A stretch of DNA of 64,000 nt from SB11 sp965222995 (GCA_965222995.1 OZ244977.1:3224001-3288000); one strand, 5' to 3'; positions 1 to 7,850 are shown, numbered from the stretch's first letter. Numbers and translations are program-made. The notes: a model not told the origin generated them from the letters alone.

Positions 1-311
1 ATTATATACTGGCTACCTAAATCTATTCGCTTTTTTGCCAATAGAGCTGCCACACCAGCTATTAAGAAAATATTAGAAATATTAGCTCCCAGTATATTTC
101 CTGATACAATGCCCGAAGCACCTTTATTTACTGCTAAAAATCCCGAAATAAGCTCTGGTAACGATGTTCCTATACCGATGATAAATACTCCGATAACAAA
201 AGGAGATAAGCCAAAGTGCAGCCCTAGTTTTTCTGCTGCCGTAGTGAAATATTTTGATGAAACTAATAAAACGGTTAAGCTAACTATAAAAACGGCTATC
301 CATGTAAGCAT
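1..311 (-). CDS. Sodium/calcium exchanger family protein (partial, N-terminal 103 residues)
   Basis: This is the start of a CaCA-family cation antiporter (YrbG/NCX type), an inner-membrane protein that exchanges Ca2+ or a similar cation for Na+ or H+. The frame opens at ATG 311 and runs off the left edge. It shows the alpha-1 repeat of the family: GIGTSLPEL at about residues 46-54, followed by SGNILGANISN at about 70-80, both within hydrophobic helices. A first hydrophobic segment covers residues 3-20. It lies 14 bases behind the ABC ATPase gene and is probably the last or a late gene of the lipid A operon. The family call rests on the alpha repeat; the transported ion cannot be told. Confidence 0.8.
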   Translation of the reverse strand, partial: MLTWIAVFIVSLTVLLVSSKYFTTAAEKLGLHFGLSPFVIGVFIIGIGTSLPELISGFLAVNKGASGIVSGNILGANISNIFLIAGVAALLAKKRIDLGSQYI

Positions 312-325
312 ATAGCGAATTTAAA

Positions 326-946
326 CTATTTGCCGTTTTGAGGTATAGTTATTTGCTCTTTACAAAAACTATATTCATGGGGTTGGTTACTGGCTACCAA
401 TACCAAACGGTTTTGGGTATATGAATCAATTAAGTTTTGATACCACTCAATAGCCGTAGTATCAAAATTGGTACAAGGTTCATCAAGCATCAGTACCTCA
501 GTATCGCTAAAAACGGCTAAAGCTATTTTTACCCGCTGTTTCATGCCTGATGAAAAGAATTTTAGTTGCTTATCAATTGAATGCCCAAGCCCTAAAACAT
601 CAACTATTTCTTCTTTTTCAGCCAAATAAGAAAGCTTTTTCATATTGAAATGAAAGTTGATGGTTTCTCTAAGTGTAAATTCTTCTATAAGTTCTAAAAA
701 AGGAGAAGCGAGGCTTAAATGCTTGTATTTTTGCTCCTCATTAATTGTTTTACCGTTATTAAACTCTATTGTCCCCTTTGAAAGAGCCATATACCCTGCG
801 ATACATTGCATTAGTGTAGATTTCCCTGAACCGTTAGGGCCTAGAATAGCATAGGAGTTACCTGATGTGAAGGTGTGGTTTAGTTCTTTAAAAATCCAAT
901 TGCGGTTGAACCGTTTACCGCAGTTTTGCAGTTGTATGGTAAACAA
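326..946 (-). CDS. ABC transporter ATP-binding protein
   Basis: This is a 206-residue nucleotide-binding subunit of an ABC transporter, acting at the cytoplasmic face of the inner membrane. Visible motifs are Walker A (GPNGSGKST, residues 36-44), the signature (SSGMKQR, 132-138) and Walker B (VLMLDEP, 151-157). The signature is SSGM rather than LSGG, as in CcmA/gliding-type small ATPases. It starts 6 bases after the lpxA stop, so the two are almost certainly cotranscribed. No permease gene is present in the visible part of the cluster, so the transported substrate is unknown. Placement behind lpxA hints at a cell-envelope substrate, but that is inference. Confidence 0.88.
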   Translation of the reverse strand: MFTIQLQNCGKRFNRNWIFKELNHTFTSGNSYAILGPNGSGKSTLMQCIAGYMALSKGTIEFNNGKTINEEQKYKHLSLASPFLELIEEFTLRETINFHFNMKKLSYLAEKEEIVDVLGLGHSIDKQLKFFSSGMKQRVKIALAVFSDTEVLMLDEPCTNFDTTAIEWYQNLIDSYTQNRLVLVASNQPHEYSFCKEQITIPQNGK

Positions 947-952
947 TAGGCG

Positions 953-1738
953 TTAGCGGTTATAGTTATACCCCTTCATTACTCCACGGTCTGACTCTCT
1001 AATAAAACTGATTATTTCATCGCGCTCTTTAGTAGCAGGCATTTCTGCTTCAACTATAGAAAGGGCTTTGTTATTGTTATGACCGCGCAAATAAAGTATG
1101 CGGTATATTTCCTGAATTTCTGCAATTTTTTCTGTTGTAAAACCTCTCCGGCGTAAGCCTATAGAGTTTATTCCTTCATAAGATAGCGGCTCACGTGCTG
1201 CTTTGGTAAATGGGGGTACATCTTTACGTACCAGAGACCCACCCGAAATCATAGCATGTTGCCCGATATTTACAAATTGATGAACCGCCGAAAGACCACC
1301 CACTATAGCAAAGTCTCCAATGTTTATATGACCTGCTAACTGTACTGAGTTTGCCAAAATAACATGGTTACCTATAATACAATCGTGCGCTACGTGTACA
1401 TAAGCCATTATAAGGCAATTATCGCCCACTACAGTTTTGTCTGCTGCCTCAGTACCCCTGTTAATGGTTACACACTCTCTTATGGTACAGTTATCACCAA
1501 TAATAGTTAGTGTATCTTCCCCTTTAAACTTTAAATCTTGAGGAATGGCTGATATTACAGCACCGGGATATATTTTGCAGTTTTTCCCGATTCTAGCCCC
1601 TTCCATAATGGTAACATTAGGGCCAATCCACGTGCCTTCGCCTATTTCAACGTTCTTATCAATGGTAACAAACGGCTCTATAACAACCGTATCTGCAATT
1701 TTTGCTTGGGGATTGACGTACGAGAGGGGTTGAATCAT
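953..1738 (-). CDS. lpxA: UDP-N-acetylglucosamine O-acyltransferase LpxA
   Basis: LpxA catalyses the first step of lipid A synthesis, moving a 3-hydroxyacyl chain from acyl carrier protein to O3 of UDP-GlcNAc in the cytoplasm. The 261-residue length is normal for the family. The first 190 residues are hexapeptide repeats forming a left-handed beta helix (for example IGEGTWIGPNVTIMEGARIG). The motif HVAHDC at 115-120 carries the catalytic histidine (H118, matching E. coli H125). The C-terminal part is the usual helical domain, with GLRRRGF visible. It lies 66 bases behind lpxC-fabZ and 6 bases ahead of the ABC ATPase gene. Confidence 0.96.
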   Translation of the reverse strand: MIQPLSYVNPQAKIADTVVIEPFVTIDKNVEIGEGTWIGPNVTIMEGARIGKNCKIYPGAVISAIPQDLKFKGEDTLTIIGDNCTIRECVTINRGTEAADKTVVGDNCLIMAYVHVAHDCIIGNHVILANSVQLAGHINIGDFAIVGGLSAVHQFVNIGQHAMISGGSLVRKDVPPFTKAAREPLSYEGINSIGLRRRGFTTEKIAEIQEIYRILYLRGHNNNKALSIVEAEMPATKERDEIISFIRESDRGVMKGYNYNR

Positions 1739-1804
1739 ACTATGTATGTTGTATGTTTAGAGCAAATTAAAGAGGTTATTGCCGCTAATCAAAATTTTGA
1801 AATG

Positions 1805-3208
1805 TTAGTTATTGTTTTTGTCTTTTACAATTTGAGCCATTAGTTCAGCTTCAGCAACAAGTTTGTTGCCTACATACGCCTGCCCTTTCATTATACATAT
1901 ACCTCGGCGTACAGGTGCCATAAGGTCTAACTGCATAATTAAGGTATCGCCCGGTACTACTTTCTCTTTATACTTAGCGTTTTCAATCTTCACTAAGTAG
2001 GTGCTGTAGTTTTCAGGGTCGGGTACACGGCTTAGTATTAAAACACCACCGGCTTGTGCCATAGCTTCAATTTGTAATACACCCGGCATTATAGGGTTAC
2101 CGGGGAAGTGCCCTTGGAAAAAGCTTTCGTCTCCCGTAACGTTTTTAATAGCTAATACATGCGACGAGCTTACCTCCATAACCTTATCTACAAAAAGGAA
2201 TGGGTACCTATGCGGCAAAAAGCGCATAATATCGTTTATATCGTAAACAGGTTTCTTGTTAGGGTCGTACTGTGGTACACCTGCCAGACTTTTCTTTTTC
2301 TTAATCAGTTGCTTAATTTTTTTGCCAAATTCTACATTAGCAGCATGCCCGGGGCGAGCCGCCATTATTTGTGCTTTTAATGGTGTACCTATCAATGCCA
2401 AGTCGCCTATTAAATCTAAAAGTTTATGGCGGGCAGGTTCATTTTGGTAGCGTAGGTCTACATTGTTTAGTATCCCCTCTTTTTTCACCTTTACACTAGG
2501 CTTATTAAACAACTCAGCAAGGTGTGCCAACTCTTCTTCTTCAACAGTTTTGTCTACTATAACTATGGCGTTGCTTAAGTCTCCCCCCTTAATAAGGTTT
2601 TGGCTTAATAGCATTTCCAATTCGTGCAAAAAGCAAAATGTGCGGCAGCTTGCTATTTCGTTTCTGAACTCTTTTAGCGATGTTACCGAAGCGTGCTGGC
2701 TGCCTAATACCGGAGAATTATAATCCACCATAACCGTCAAACGATAATCGTCTAAAGGCATGGCTATCATCTCTACGCCCTTATCAGGCTCAAGAAAAGT
2801 AACATTCTGTGGAATTGAGAAGTATTCGCGTTCAGCCTCTTGTTCTTCAATTCCTACGTTTAGTATTTCATTTACAAATATTTCAGCACTACCATCTAAA
2901 ATGGGTACTTCCTCACCGTCTACCTGTACAATTGCGTTGTCAATCTCAAGCCCTGCAAGTGATGCCATAGCATGCTCTACAGTTGCTACTCTTGCTCCGT
3001 TTTGCTCAAGGGTTGTTCCGCGTGAAGTATCAACAACCAAATCCACATCAGCATCAACTGTGGGCTGCTCTGGTAAATCTGTACGTTGAAATTTTATACC
3101 ATGATTTTCAGGGGCAGGTAAAAAAGTCATATTCACCATTTTTCCTGTGTGCAGACCTATGCCTGAAACTTTTACAGGCCCCTTAATTGTGGTTTGTTTA
3201 GCGTTCAT
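1805..3208 (-). CDS. lpxC-fabZ: Bifunctional LpxC deacetylase / FabZ dehydratase
   Basis: This 467-residue protein fuses two enzymes, an arrangement typical of Bacteroidota. Residues 1 to about 300 are LpxC, the zinc-dependent UDP-3-O-acyl-GlcNAc deacetylase that commits the pathway to lipid A. It shows KVSGIGLHTG at the N-terminus, VEHAMASLAGLEIDNA with a zinc-ligand histidine, and a further ligand region near RHKLLDLIGDLAL. Residues from about 320 are FabZ, the 3-hydroxyacyl-ACP dehydratase, with FLPHRYPFLFVD and GHFPGNPIMPGVLQIEAMAQ carrying the catalytic His and Glu. Fusion may tie lipid A flux to fatty-acid elongation. A TAnnTTTG element lies upstream, so it can be transcribed separately from lpxD. 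Confidence 0.97.
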   Translation of the reverse strand: MNAKQTTIKGPVKVSGIGLHTGKMVNMTFLPAPENHGIKFQRTDLPEQPTVDADVDLVVDTSRGTTLEQNGARVATVEHAMASLAGLEIDNAIVQVDGEEVPILDGSAEIFVNEILNVGIEEQEAEREYFSIPQNVTFLEPDKGVEMIAMPLDDYRLTVMVDYNSPVLGSQHASVTSLKEFRNEIASCRTFCFLHELEMLLSQNLIKGGDLSNAIVIVDKTVEEEELAHLAELFNKPSVKVKKEGILNNVDLRYQNEPARHKLLDLIGDLALIGTPLKAQIMAARPGHAANVEFGKKIKQLIKKKKSLAGVPQYDPNKKPVYDINDIMRFLPHRYPFLFVDKVMEVSSSHVLAIKNVTGDESFFQGHFPGNPIMPGVLQIEAMAQAGGVLILSRVPDPENYSTYLVKIENAKYKEKVVPGDTLIMQLDLMAPVRRGICIMKGQAYVGNKLVAEAELMAQIVKDKNNN

Positions 3209-3269
3209 TATAAAAAGCTATATATAGCAGATAAAAAAAGATTCTTATTCCGTTTAAAAAATTAATGTG

Positions 3270-3277
3270 CAAAGATA
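3270..3277 (-). promoter_or_regulatory. Promoter -7 element (TATCTTTG) of lpxC-fabZ
   Basis: On the minus strand TATCTTTG is an exact match to the Bacteroidota -7 consensus TAnnTTTG, 61 bases before the lpxC-fabZ ATG. No clear TTG lies at the -33 position, so strength is uncertain. Confidence 0.5.
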
Positions 3278-3307
3278 GCCCTTTTTTGTTGCCTACCCTT
3301 TAAATTA

Positions 3308-4357
3308 TTACTCGGGCTTTTTGCCTTTGCTTAACTCAGATATAATATTCTCTAACGCGGCTATTTTCTTCTCAAGTTTTGGCAGGTTTCTAAACAGCAC
3401 CTGAGATTTTAGCCATCCCTTTATATCTATAGCCGGTGAGCCATGCCATCCCTTATTTTTTTCGGTAATGCTTTTACCTATGCCGGCTTGCGCCCCAAAT
3501 TGTGACCCATCGGCTATGGTTAAGTGCCCTGCGAAGCCAACTTGCCCTGCAACTACACAATGTTTCCCCAGTTTTGTACTGCCTGATATACCTGTTTGTG
3601 CAGCTACTGCAGTGTTTTCTCCTAACTCAACATTATGAGCTATCTGGATAAGGTTATCCAACTTAACCCCTTGTTTTATAATAGTGCTGCCCATTGTAGC
3701 CCTGTCTATTGAGCAGTTTGAGCCTATCTCAACATTATCTTCAATAATTACATTGCCCGTTTGTGGGGTTTTTACATAAGTACCATCAGCTTGTGGAGCA
3801 AATCCAAACCCGTCGCTACCTATTACAGTACCTGCATGCAATATGCAATTACTCCCTATAATACAGTGAGAATATATTTTTACCCCCGCGTTTATTACCG
3901 TATCGTTTCCAATATGTACGTTATCGCCTATATATGCGTTGGGATATATTTTTACATTATCGCCTATAGTTACATCTTTACCAATGTATGCAAATGCACC
4001 TATATAGGGTTTAGCCCCTATTTTGGCATTTTCTGATATATAGCAAGGTTGTTCTATTCCCTCTTTATTATCATCAGGGTTGAAATATTTACCCAGTACT
4101 TGTGTAAATGCAGTATACGGATCTTCAACTTTTATAAGTGTAGCTGCAATTTGCCCGTTTGGTTCAAAGTCCTTATTTATTAATACTGCTGTTGCTTTTG
4201 TATCGTATATATATGATTCGTACTTGGGATTTGCTAAGAAGGTGAGTGCTCCTTTTGAGCCTTGTTCTATTTTGCTTACGGTAAAAATTTCGGCATTCGG
4301 GTCGCCATCAATCTCTCCGCCAAACATTTCACAAATTTCTTCTGCTTTAATTAACAT
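3308..4357 (-). CDS. lpxD: UDP-3-O-(3-hydroxyacyl)glucosamine N-acyltransferase LpxD
   Basis: LpxD adds the second 3-hydroxyacyl chain to the amino group freed by LpxC, the third step of lipid A assembly. The 349-residue length is normal. The N-terminal uridine-binding domain (about 1-100) is followed by many hexapeptide repeats (for example IGDNVKIYPNAYIGDNVHIG). The catalytic histidine lies in QIAHNVELGENT, and the C-terminal helical tail contains the usual FRNLPKLEKKI segment. It lies 33 bases behind the HD phosphohydrolase gene, so transcription probably starts at that gene's strong promoter. Confidence 0.96.
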   Translation of the reverse strand: MLIKAEEICEMFGGEIDGDPNAEIFTVSKIEQGSKGALTFLANPKYESYIYDTKATAVLINKDFEPNGQIAATLIKVEDPYTAFTQVLGKYFNPDDNKEGIEQPCYISENAKIGAKPYIGAFAYIGKDVTIGDNVKIYPNAYIGDNVHIGNDTVINAGVKIYSHCIIGSNCILHAGTVIGSDGFGFAPQADGTYVKTPQTGNVIIEDNVEIGSNCSIDRATMGSTIIKQGVKLDNLIQIAHNVELGENTAVAAQTGISGSTKLGKHCVVAGQVGFAGHLTIADGSQFGAQAGIGKSITEKNKGWHGSPAIDIKGWLKSQVLFRNLPKLEKKIAALENIISELSKGKKPE

Positions 4358-4390
4358 AGTTTGGGTAGGAAATAATGGGCTAAAATAATA

Positions 4391-5611
4391 CTATTTAGGA
4401 TAACATAAGTAAAATTTCTCCACCTCGCGTTGAAGCATGGGGAAATTATAGTTGTCTGATGCCAAAGCAATGTCTAGCACCTTCCCGTTTTTCTGAAGCA
4501 GGTTTATACTTACATCCTTATCTGTATAGGCATTGTTTTGCACCGAACCTGAAAATACGTAGTAATCAACCTCAGCATCATTCAATCCATTTTGGGTTTT
4601 TATTTTTTCTTTTATCTCTTCAATCTCAGCACCATCAAAAGGTGCATTTTGTATCAGTATTTTGGGTAGCTTTCTATTAATGATACTGTTGGCTAAATAA
4701 GCAAGAACCTTATCGTTATGGTTAGTCCAAACTTTTATAGCTGCTGTAATATCAAAATCATCCAATTGAGAGAATAACTCTAAATTTTCATGATTTTCTT
4801 CAAAGCTTTCTTTTGATATATCTTGAGATAAAAAGTGATTAAGTGCAGGGGTTGTAAACAAGCTTGCCCCTTGCTGGGCTAGTTCTTTTGCCCGCTTTAG
4901 TAAATGCACCAATTGCATTTCGGCAGCTACAACTGTTTTGTGCAGGTATACCTGCCAATACATAAGGCGTCGGGCTATTAAAAACTTTTCTATGGAGTAA
5001 ATCCCTTTTTCTTCTACCACCAATTTGTCGTTCTTCACATCCAGCATTTTTATAATGCGGTCTGAGCCGATTACCCCCTCTGACACTCCTGTAAAAAAGC
5101 TGTCACGCATCAAATAGTCCATCCTATCCATATCCAGCTGGCTGCTCACAAGCTGGTGCAGGAATTTTTTGGGGTAAACATCAGTAAATATTTCAATAGC
5201 TGTAGTTAGCTTTCCATTGAACTCTTTATTTAAGTGTTGCATAAACAACAATGAAATCTGTTCGTGGTGAACACCTTTTACCAAAGCTTCTTCTAACGCA
5301 TGCGAAAAGGGACCGTGCCCAATGTCGTGCAGCAGTATAGCAGCACAAGTAGCTTCGGCCTCTTTTTCGGTTATTTCAATTCCTTTTAGCCTAAGGTTAT
5401 CAATTGCATCACGGGTAAGCTTCAATGCCCCTAAAGCATGATGAAAGCGGGTGTGCAGTGCACCGGGGTATACCAAATGGCTTAGCCCCAGTTGTTTTAT
5501 TCGGCGAAGCCGCTGGAAATAAGGATGCTCTATTAAATCGAAAAGCAACCCGTAGGGTATGGTTAAAAAACCATACAGCGGGTCGTTAATTATCTTTTTC
5601 TTATAAGTCAT
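4391..5611 (-). CDS. HD-domain phosphohydrolase (COG1078-like)
   Basis: This is a 406-residue protein of the HD metal-dependent phosphohydrolase family related to dGTPases and SAMHD1. Metal-binding signatures are HTRFHHALGALKLTRDA near residue 55 and LLHDIGHGPFSHALE near 93-107, with a later aspartate in QLDMDRMDYLMRDSFFTG. Relatives hydrolyse deoxynucleoside triphosphates or other nucleotides; the substrate here is not known. It heads the lpxD-lpxC-lpxA cluster, an order I recall from many Bacteroidota, which suggests a conserved but unexplained link to lipid A synthesis. A textbook Bacteroidota promoter lies just upstream. Confidence 0.9.
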   Translation of the reverse strand: MTYKKKIINDPLYGFLTIPYGLLFDLIEHPYFQRLRRIKQLGLSHLVYPGALHTRFHHALGALKLTRDAIDNLRLKGIEITEKEAEATCAAILLHDIGHGPFSHALEEALVKGVHHEQISLLFMQHLNKEFNGKLTTAIEIFTDVYPKKFLHQLVSSQLDMDRMDYLMRDSFFTGVSEGVIGSDRIIKMLDVKNDKLVVEEKGIYSIEKFLIARRLMYWQVYLHKTVVAAEMQLVHLLKRAKELAQQGASLFTTPALNHFLSQDISKESFEENHENLELFSQLDDFDITAAIKVWTNHNDKVLAYLANSIINRKLPKILIQNAPFDGAEIEEIKEKIKTQNGLNDAEVDYYVFSGSVQNNAYTDKDVSINLLQKNGKVLDIALASDNYNFPMLQREVEKFYLCYPK

Positions 5612-5637
5612 GCTTTATAGCACTTTGAAAAGTGCTG

Positions 5638-5666
5638 CAAAGCTATATAAAAGAGGATTATTACAA
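5638..5666 (-). promoter_or_regulatory. Promoter TTG-N18-TAGCTTTG for the HD/lpxD cluster
   Basis: On the minus strand TTG (5666-5664) and TAGCTTTG (5645-5638) are separated by 18 bases, an exact fit to the Bacteroidota primary-sigma consensus. The predicted leader before ATG 5611 is about 20 bases. Confidence 0.75.
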
Positions 5667-5712
5667 TACAAACCCTCCCATTTAGCTTTTAGCAGACTAA
5701 AAATGTAAGTTG

Positions 5713-5734
5713 CCCTCCCTTTGTTAAAGGAGGG
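5713..5734. repeat. Hairpin of a dispersed C/G-rich repeat relic
   Basis: CCCTCCCTTT and AAAGGAGGG form a stem with one bulged base around a three-base loop, inside an otherwise AT-rich 183-base gap (5612-5794). The motif, followed by AGGGTGGGTTAG at about 5769-5780, resembles the other hairpin repeat at 58567-58672 and looks like a dispersed intergenic repeat rather than a terminator, since no T-run follows. Confidence 0.4.
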
Positions 5735-5794
5735 AAGCTTTGGTATAGGTAACAAATCTTAACTTACTAGGGTGGGTTAGTCTATTTGTAAAAC

Positions 5795-6379
5795 TTAGTT
5801 TTTCTCTTTTTCCGCTTCTTTTTTCAAGTCGGCAGTAAAGGTTTCAAAAGCTTCTGTAAAGTCAGGCAAAGAACCTTTTATCATAGGTAGCATTGCACCT
5901 GTATATACTTCTTGCATGGTAAATACGGTAACATTTTCGCCCATAGGTTCCAATGTAAAAGTACGCACTCCTTTAAACATGGCATTACCATCACTCCATA
6001 CCATTTTACTTGATGGATTAAACTCGCTTACCTTTATTTTAAAAGTACGGTCGGGAGCAATTTTAGCATGTAGTTTAATCACTTCGTTTAATGCTATTTT
6101 ACCTTCAATACTGTCAATAGTACTGTTCCAGTTATGGAAATCTGGGGCATTAGTTAAAATTGCCCAAATGGTTTCAGGCGAGGCATTTATAGTATTGCCT
6201 ACTTTATATACCATACGAAAAGCTTTATTTGTTTTAACGGCTTTTCCATTAGCTACAAAATTACTTGTTTGGGTAGATTTTGTACTTGCACATGAAGCCA
6301 AAATAGAGATTAAGCCTGCAAGAAATAGTTGACCTGAAATGGCCGCATGTGTTTTTTGAAAACGGGTTGTTGTAAGCAT
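5795..6379 (-). CDS. SRPBCC (START-like) domain lipoprotein
   Basis: This is a 194-residue protein with a lipoprotein signal: a hydrophobic stretch at 16-29 ending in ILAS with the acceptor cysteine at residue 30. The rest (about 55-190) reads as a START-like SRPBCC ligand-binding fold of the polyketide cyclase type: INASPETIWAILTNAPDFHNWNSTI, then KMVWSDGNAMFKGVRTFTLEP. It would bind a hydrophobic ligand at the membrane or in the periplasm. It lies 109 bases downstream of the ECF sigma gene on the same strand, so it may be a target or partner of that sigma factor. No enzymatic residue pattern is recognisable. Confidence 0.75.
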   Translation of the reverse strand: MLTTTRFQKTHAAISGQLFLAGLISILASCASTKSTQTSNFVANGKAVKTNKAFRMVYKVGNTINASPETIWAILTNAPDFHNWNSTIDSIEGKIALNEVIKLHAKIAPDRTFKIKVSEFNPSSKMVWSDGNAMFKGVRTFTLEPMGENVTVFTMQEVYTGAMLPMIKGSLPDFTEAFETFTADLKKEAEKEKN

Positions 6380-6424
6380 TACTTTTTCTGTTTTTGTTTA
6401 AATTTTCCTTTAGACAATTAAGCC

Positions 6425-6454
6425 CAGAAAAACGGACGGAAAAACAGAAAAAAG
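6425..6454. promoter_or_regulatory. A-rich repeated motif before the lipoprotein gene
   Basis: The stretch carries the block CAGAAAAA twice around GGACGG, so on the minus strand TTTTTCTG, TTTTTCCG and TTTTTCTG follow each other within 30 bases. It sits between the sigma factor stop and the lipoprotein start. It could be a sigma-specific promoter region or a regulator site; the evidence is only the repetition and position. Confidence 0.25.
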
Positions 6455-6488
6455 TTTATAAATACCTGATTTTGAAGGTTTTTAATTT

Positions 6489-7286
6489 TTATGCTTTCCC
6501 TTTATCTCCTGAATGTTCAGGCAAATTCTCAAGCATATAATTATGAAAATCAAAGCCTTCTGCTTTAATGGGGTCTATTGCTCTTACCAACTCCAAACGA
6601 AGCTCAAACAACTGCTCGTAATTAGTTTTCTCGCGTTCTTTTACCAACTTTAGTTTTTGTGCCTCGGCTTCTGCATCCTGGTGAGGATTAAACATACCGT
6701 TTAATTCTGTACACTGATAGCATACCCCTTGTTTACCAATTAATGAGCATTTGCTCTCAAAAATCCGCATCATACGCTCGCGGCTATCGGCTAGTGCATG
6801 TTTCACCTTCCCTTCAGTGAGTGCAGTAATTTCCATTATTTCTTTCACTGTAAAAGCATATACCTCTTTCAGCATTAAGCATACTTGTTCTTCAAGGCTC
6901 AGGGTTTTACTCATACAAGTAAAACAGTAGTCTAAATGTTCTTTTAGCACATATTTTCCTTGTGGAGAGTTTTGGGTAATACCAAACATGGTTTGTTGTA
7001 TTTCTTGCGAGGCATAGGTAGCAGTACGGCAGTTGTCTTGGTAGTCTTCTTCCCAGCGCTTTTTTCCTTTCAGAAAGTTTTTGGCGTGATTGGTAGCAAT
7101 AGCAAAAACCCATGTTTTAAAGGTAGACTCGCCCCTGAAACCTTCTATATTTTTTACTGCCTTTATATAAGTTTCCTGCACAATATCTTCCATATCCTGC
7201 TTGTTGGGTACAAGCCTATACACATAAGATTTCAGTTCATCCTGAAAAGCAATGTAATCGCTTTGGTATTCTTTGCTTAACTCCAT
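6489..7286 (-). CDS. ECF-type RNA polymerase sigma factor with cysteine-containing C-terminal extension
   Basis: This 265-residue sigma-70 family protein is longer than typical ECF factors (about 180-200). Region 2 is seen at about 10-75 (DMEDIVQETYIKAVKNIEGF, then FKTWVFAIATNHAKNFLK). Region 4 is at about 128-175 (LSLEEQVCLMLKEVYAFTVKEIMEI, then KHALADSRERM). After region 4 comes an extension with C180, C189 and C192 (C-x8-C-x2-C), which might bind a metal or sense redox state; this is inference. No anti-sigma gene is adjacent. Downstream is a START-like lipoprotein gene; upstream, diverging, is the ArsR/ECF42 operon. The shared 112-base gap holds two inverted repeats that could influence both directions. 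Confidence 0.87.
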   Translation of the reverse strand: MELSKEYQSDYIAFQDELKSYVYRLVPNKQDMEDIVQETYIKAVKNIEGFRGESTFKTWVFAIATNHAKNFLKGKKRWEEDYQDNCRTATYASQEIQQTMFGITQNSPQGKYVLKEHLDYCFTCMSKTLSLEEQVCLMLKEVYAFTVKEIMEITALTEGKVKHALADSRERMMRIFESKCSLIGKQGVCYQCTELNGMFNPHQDAEAEAQKLKLVKEREKTNYEQLFELRLELVRAIDPIKAEGFDFHNYMLENLPEHSGDKGKA

Positions 7287-7333
7287 GCTGCAAAATAATA
7301 ATTCTGTTTAAACCCAACATAAGTTTTCAATAC

Positions 7334-7349
7334 GCAACTTTTTAGTTGC
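7334..7349. promoter_or_regulatory. Inverted repeat GCAACT-N4-AGTTGC (operator candidate 1)
   Basis: A perfect 6-base dyad with a TTTT spacer. Its right arm contains the TTG of the -33 element of the plus-strand promoter, so a bound repressor would block RNA polymerase. It shares the GTTGC half-site with the second dyad at 7372-7393. Confidence 0.6.
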
Positions 7350-7375
7350 ATTATATTTTATCAATTGTATATTTG
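7346..7375 (+). promoter_or_regulatory. Promoter TTG-N19-TATATTTG of the ArsR/DinB operon
   Basis: TTG at 7346-7348 and TATATTTG at 7368-7375 are 19 bases apart, an exact Bacteroidota promoter. The first ATG follows at 7399. Both elements overlap inverted repeats. Confidence 0.75.
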
Positions 7376-7393
7376 CAACCAAATAGTTGCAAA
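7372..7393. promoter_or_regulatory. Inverted repeat TTTGCAAC-N6-GTTGCAAA (operator candidate 2)
   Basis: A perfect 8-base dyad overlapping the end of the -7 element and the likely transcription start. Its centre is 41 bases from that of the first dyad, close to four helical turns. The likely binder is the ArsR-type protein encoded at 8739-9068 in the same operon. Confidence 0.65.
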
Positions 7394-7398
7394 TTAAA

Positions 7399-7848
7399 AT
7401 GAACAAATCTAAACTATACGCAAAAATCGGGGGCACATTGTATGTGCTTTGGGGCATCATCCATATTTTAGGAGGCTTGTCTCTTTTAGTTACTGTTAAA
7501 AGTGAAGGGCTAAACGCTTTCTTTGCCCAAATAGCTTCTGCCTCTCCCCTTGAAACTCCTGTACAAGAATCTAAAGTAATAAGCTCGGTAGCCACTTCTC
7601 ATTCTTTCAACCTCTTTTGGATGGGATTAATGTGCTGCATTGTAGCCATTGAAGGCAATTTTAAAAACAAACGATATGCTTATTGGGTGAATATGGGCAT
7701 AGCCGGCTTTGCTGATATTGGGCTTATAGTTTTCTCTCTCGCTCCGGGGCATTTATCGCTTGCCGAGGGTTTAACAGGCCCTATACTATGGGTATTGGCA
7801 GCCATATTTACCACCCTTGCACTTAAACAAAAACAATTACAACAATAA
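7399..7848 (+). CDS. Small membrane protein, first gene of the ArsR/ECF42 operon
   Basis: This 149-residue protein has about four membrane segments (roughly 10-31, 71-86, 97-116 and 124-143) and no recognisable catalytic motif. I start it at ATG 7399 because the in-frame TTG at 7387 lies inside the operator dyad and too close to the predicted transcription start. The next gene begins 2 bases after its stop, so translation is probably coupled. I do not recognise a named family with certainty. Its place at the head of an operon of small-molecule-binding proteins and regulators suggests a stress-response role, by context only. Confidence 0.75.
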   Translation: MNKSKLYAKIGGTLYVLWGIIHILGGLSLLVTVKSEGLNAFFAQIASASPLETPVQESKVISSVATSHSFNLFWMGLMCCIVAIEGNFKNKRYAYWVNMGIAGFADIGLIVFSLAPGHLSLAEGLTGPILWVLAAIFTTLALKQKQLQQ

Positions 7849-7850
7849 TT

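Noticed and set aside
5916..6332. Antisense frame of 138 residues opposite the START-like lipoprotein
   Set aside because: The minus-strand gene has a lipobox and SRPBCC pattern; the plus frame lacks any motif.
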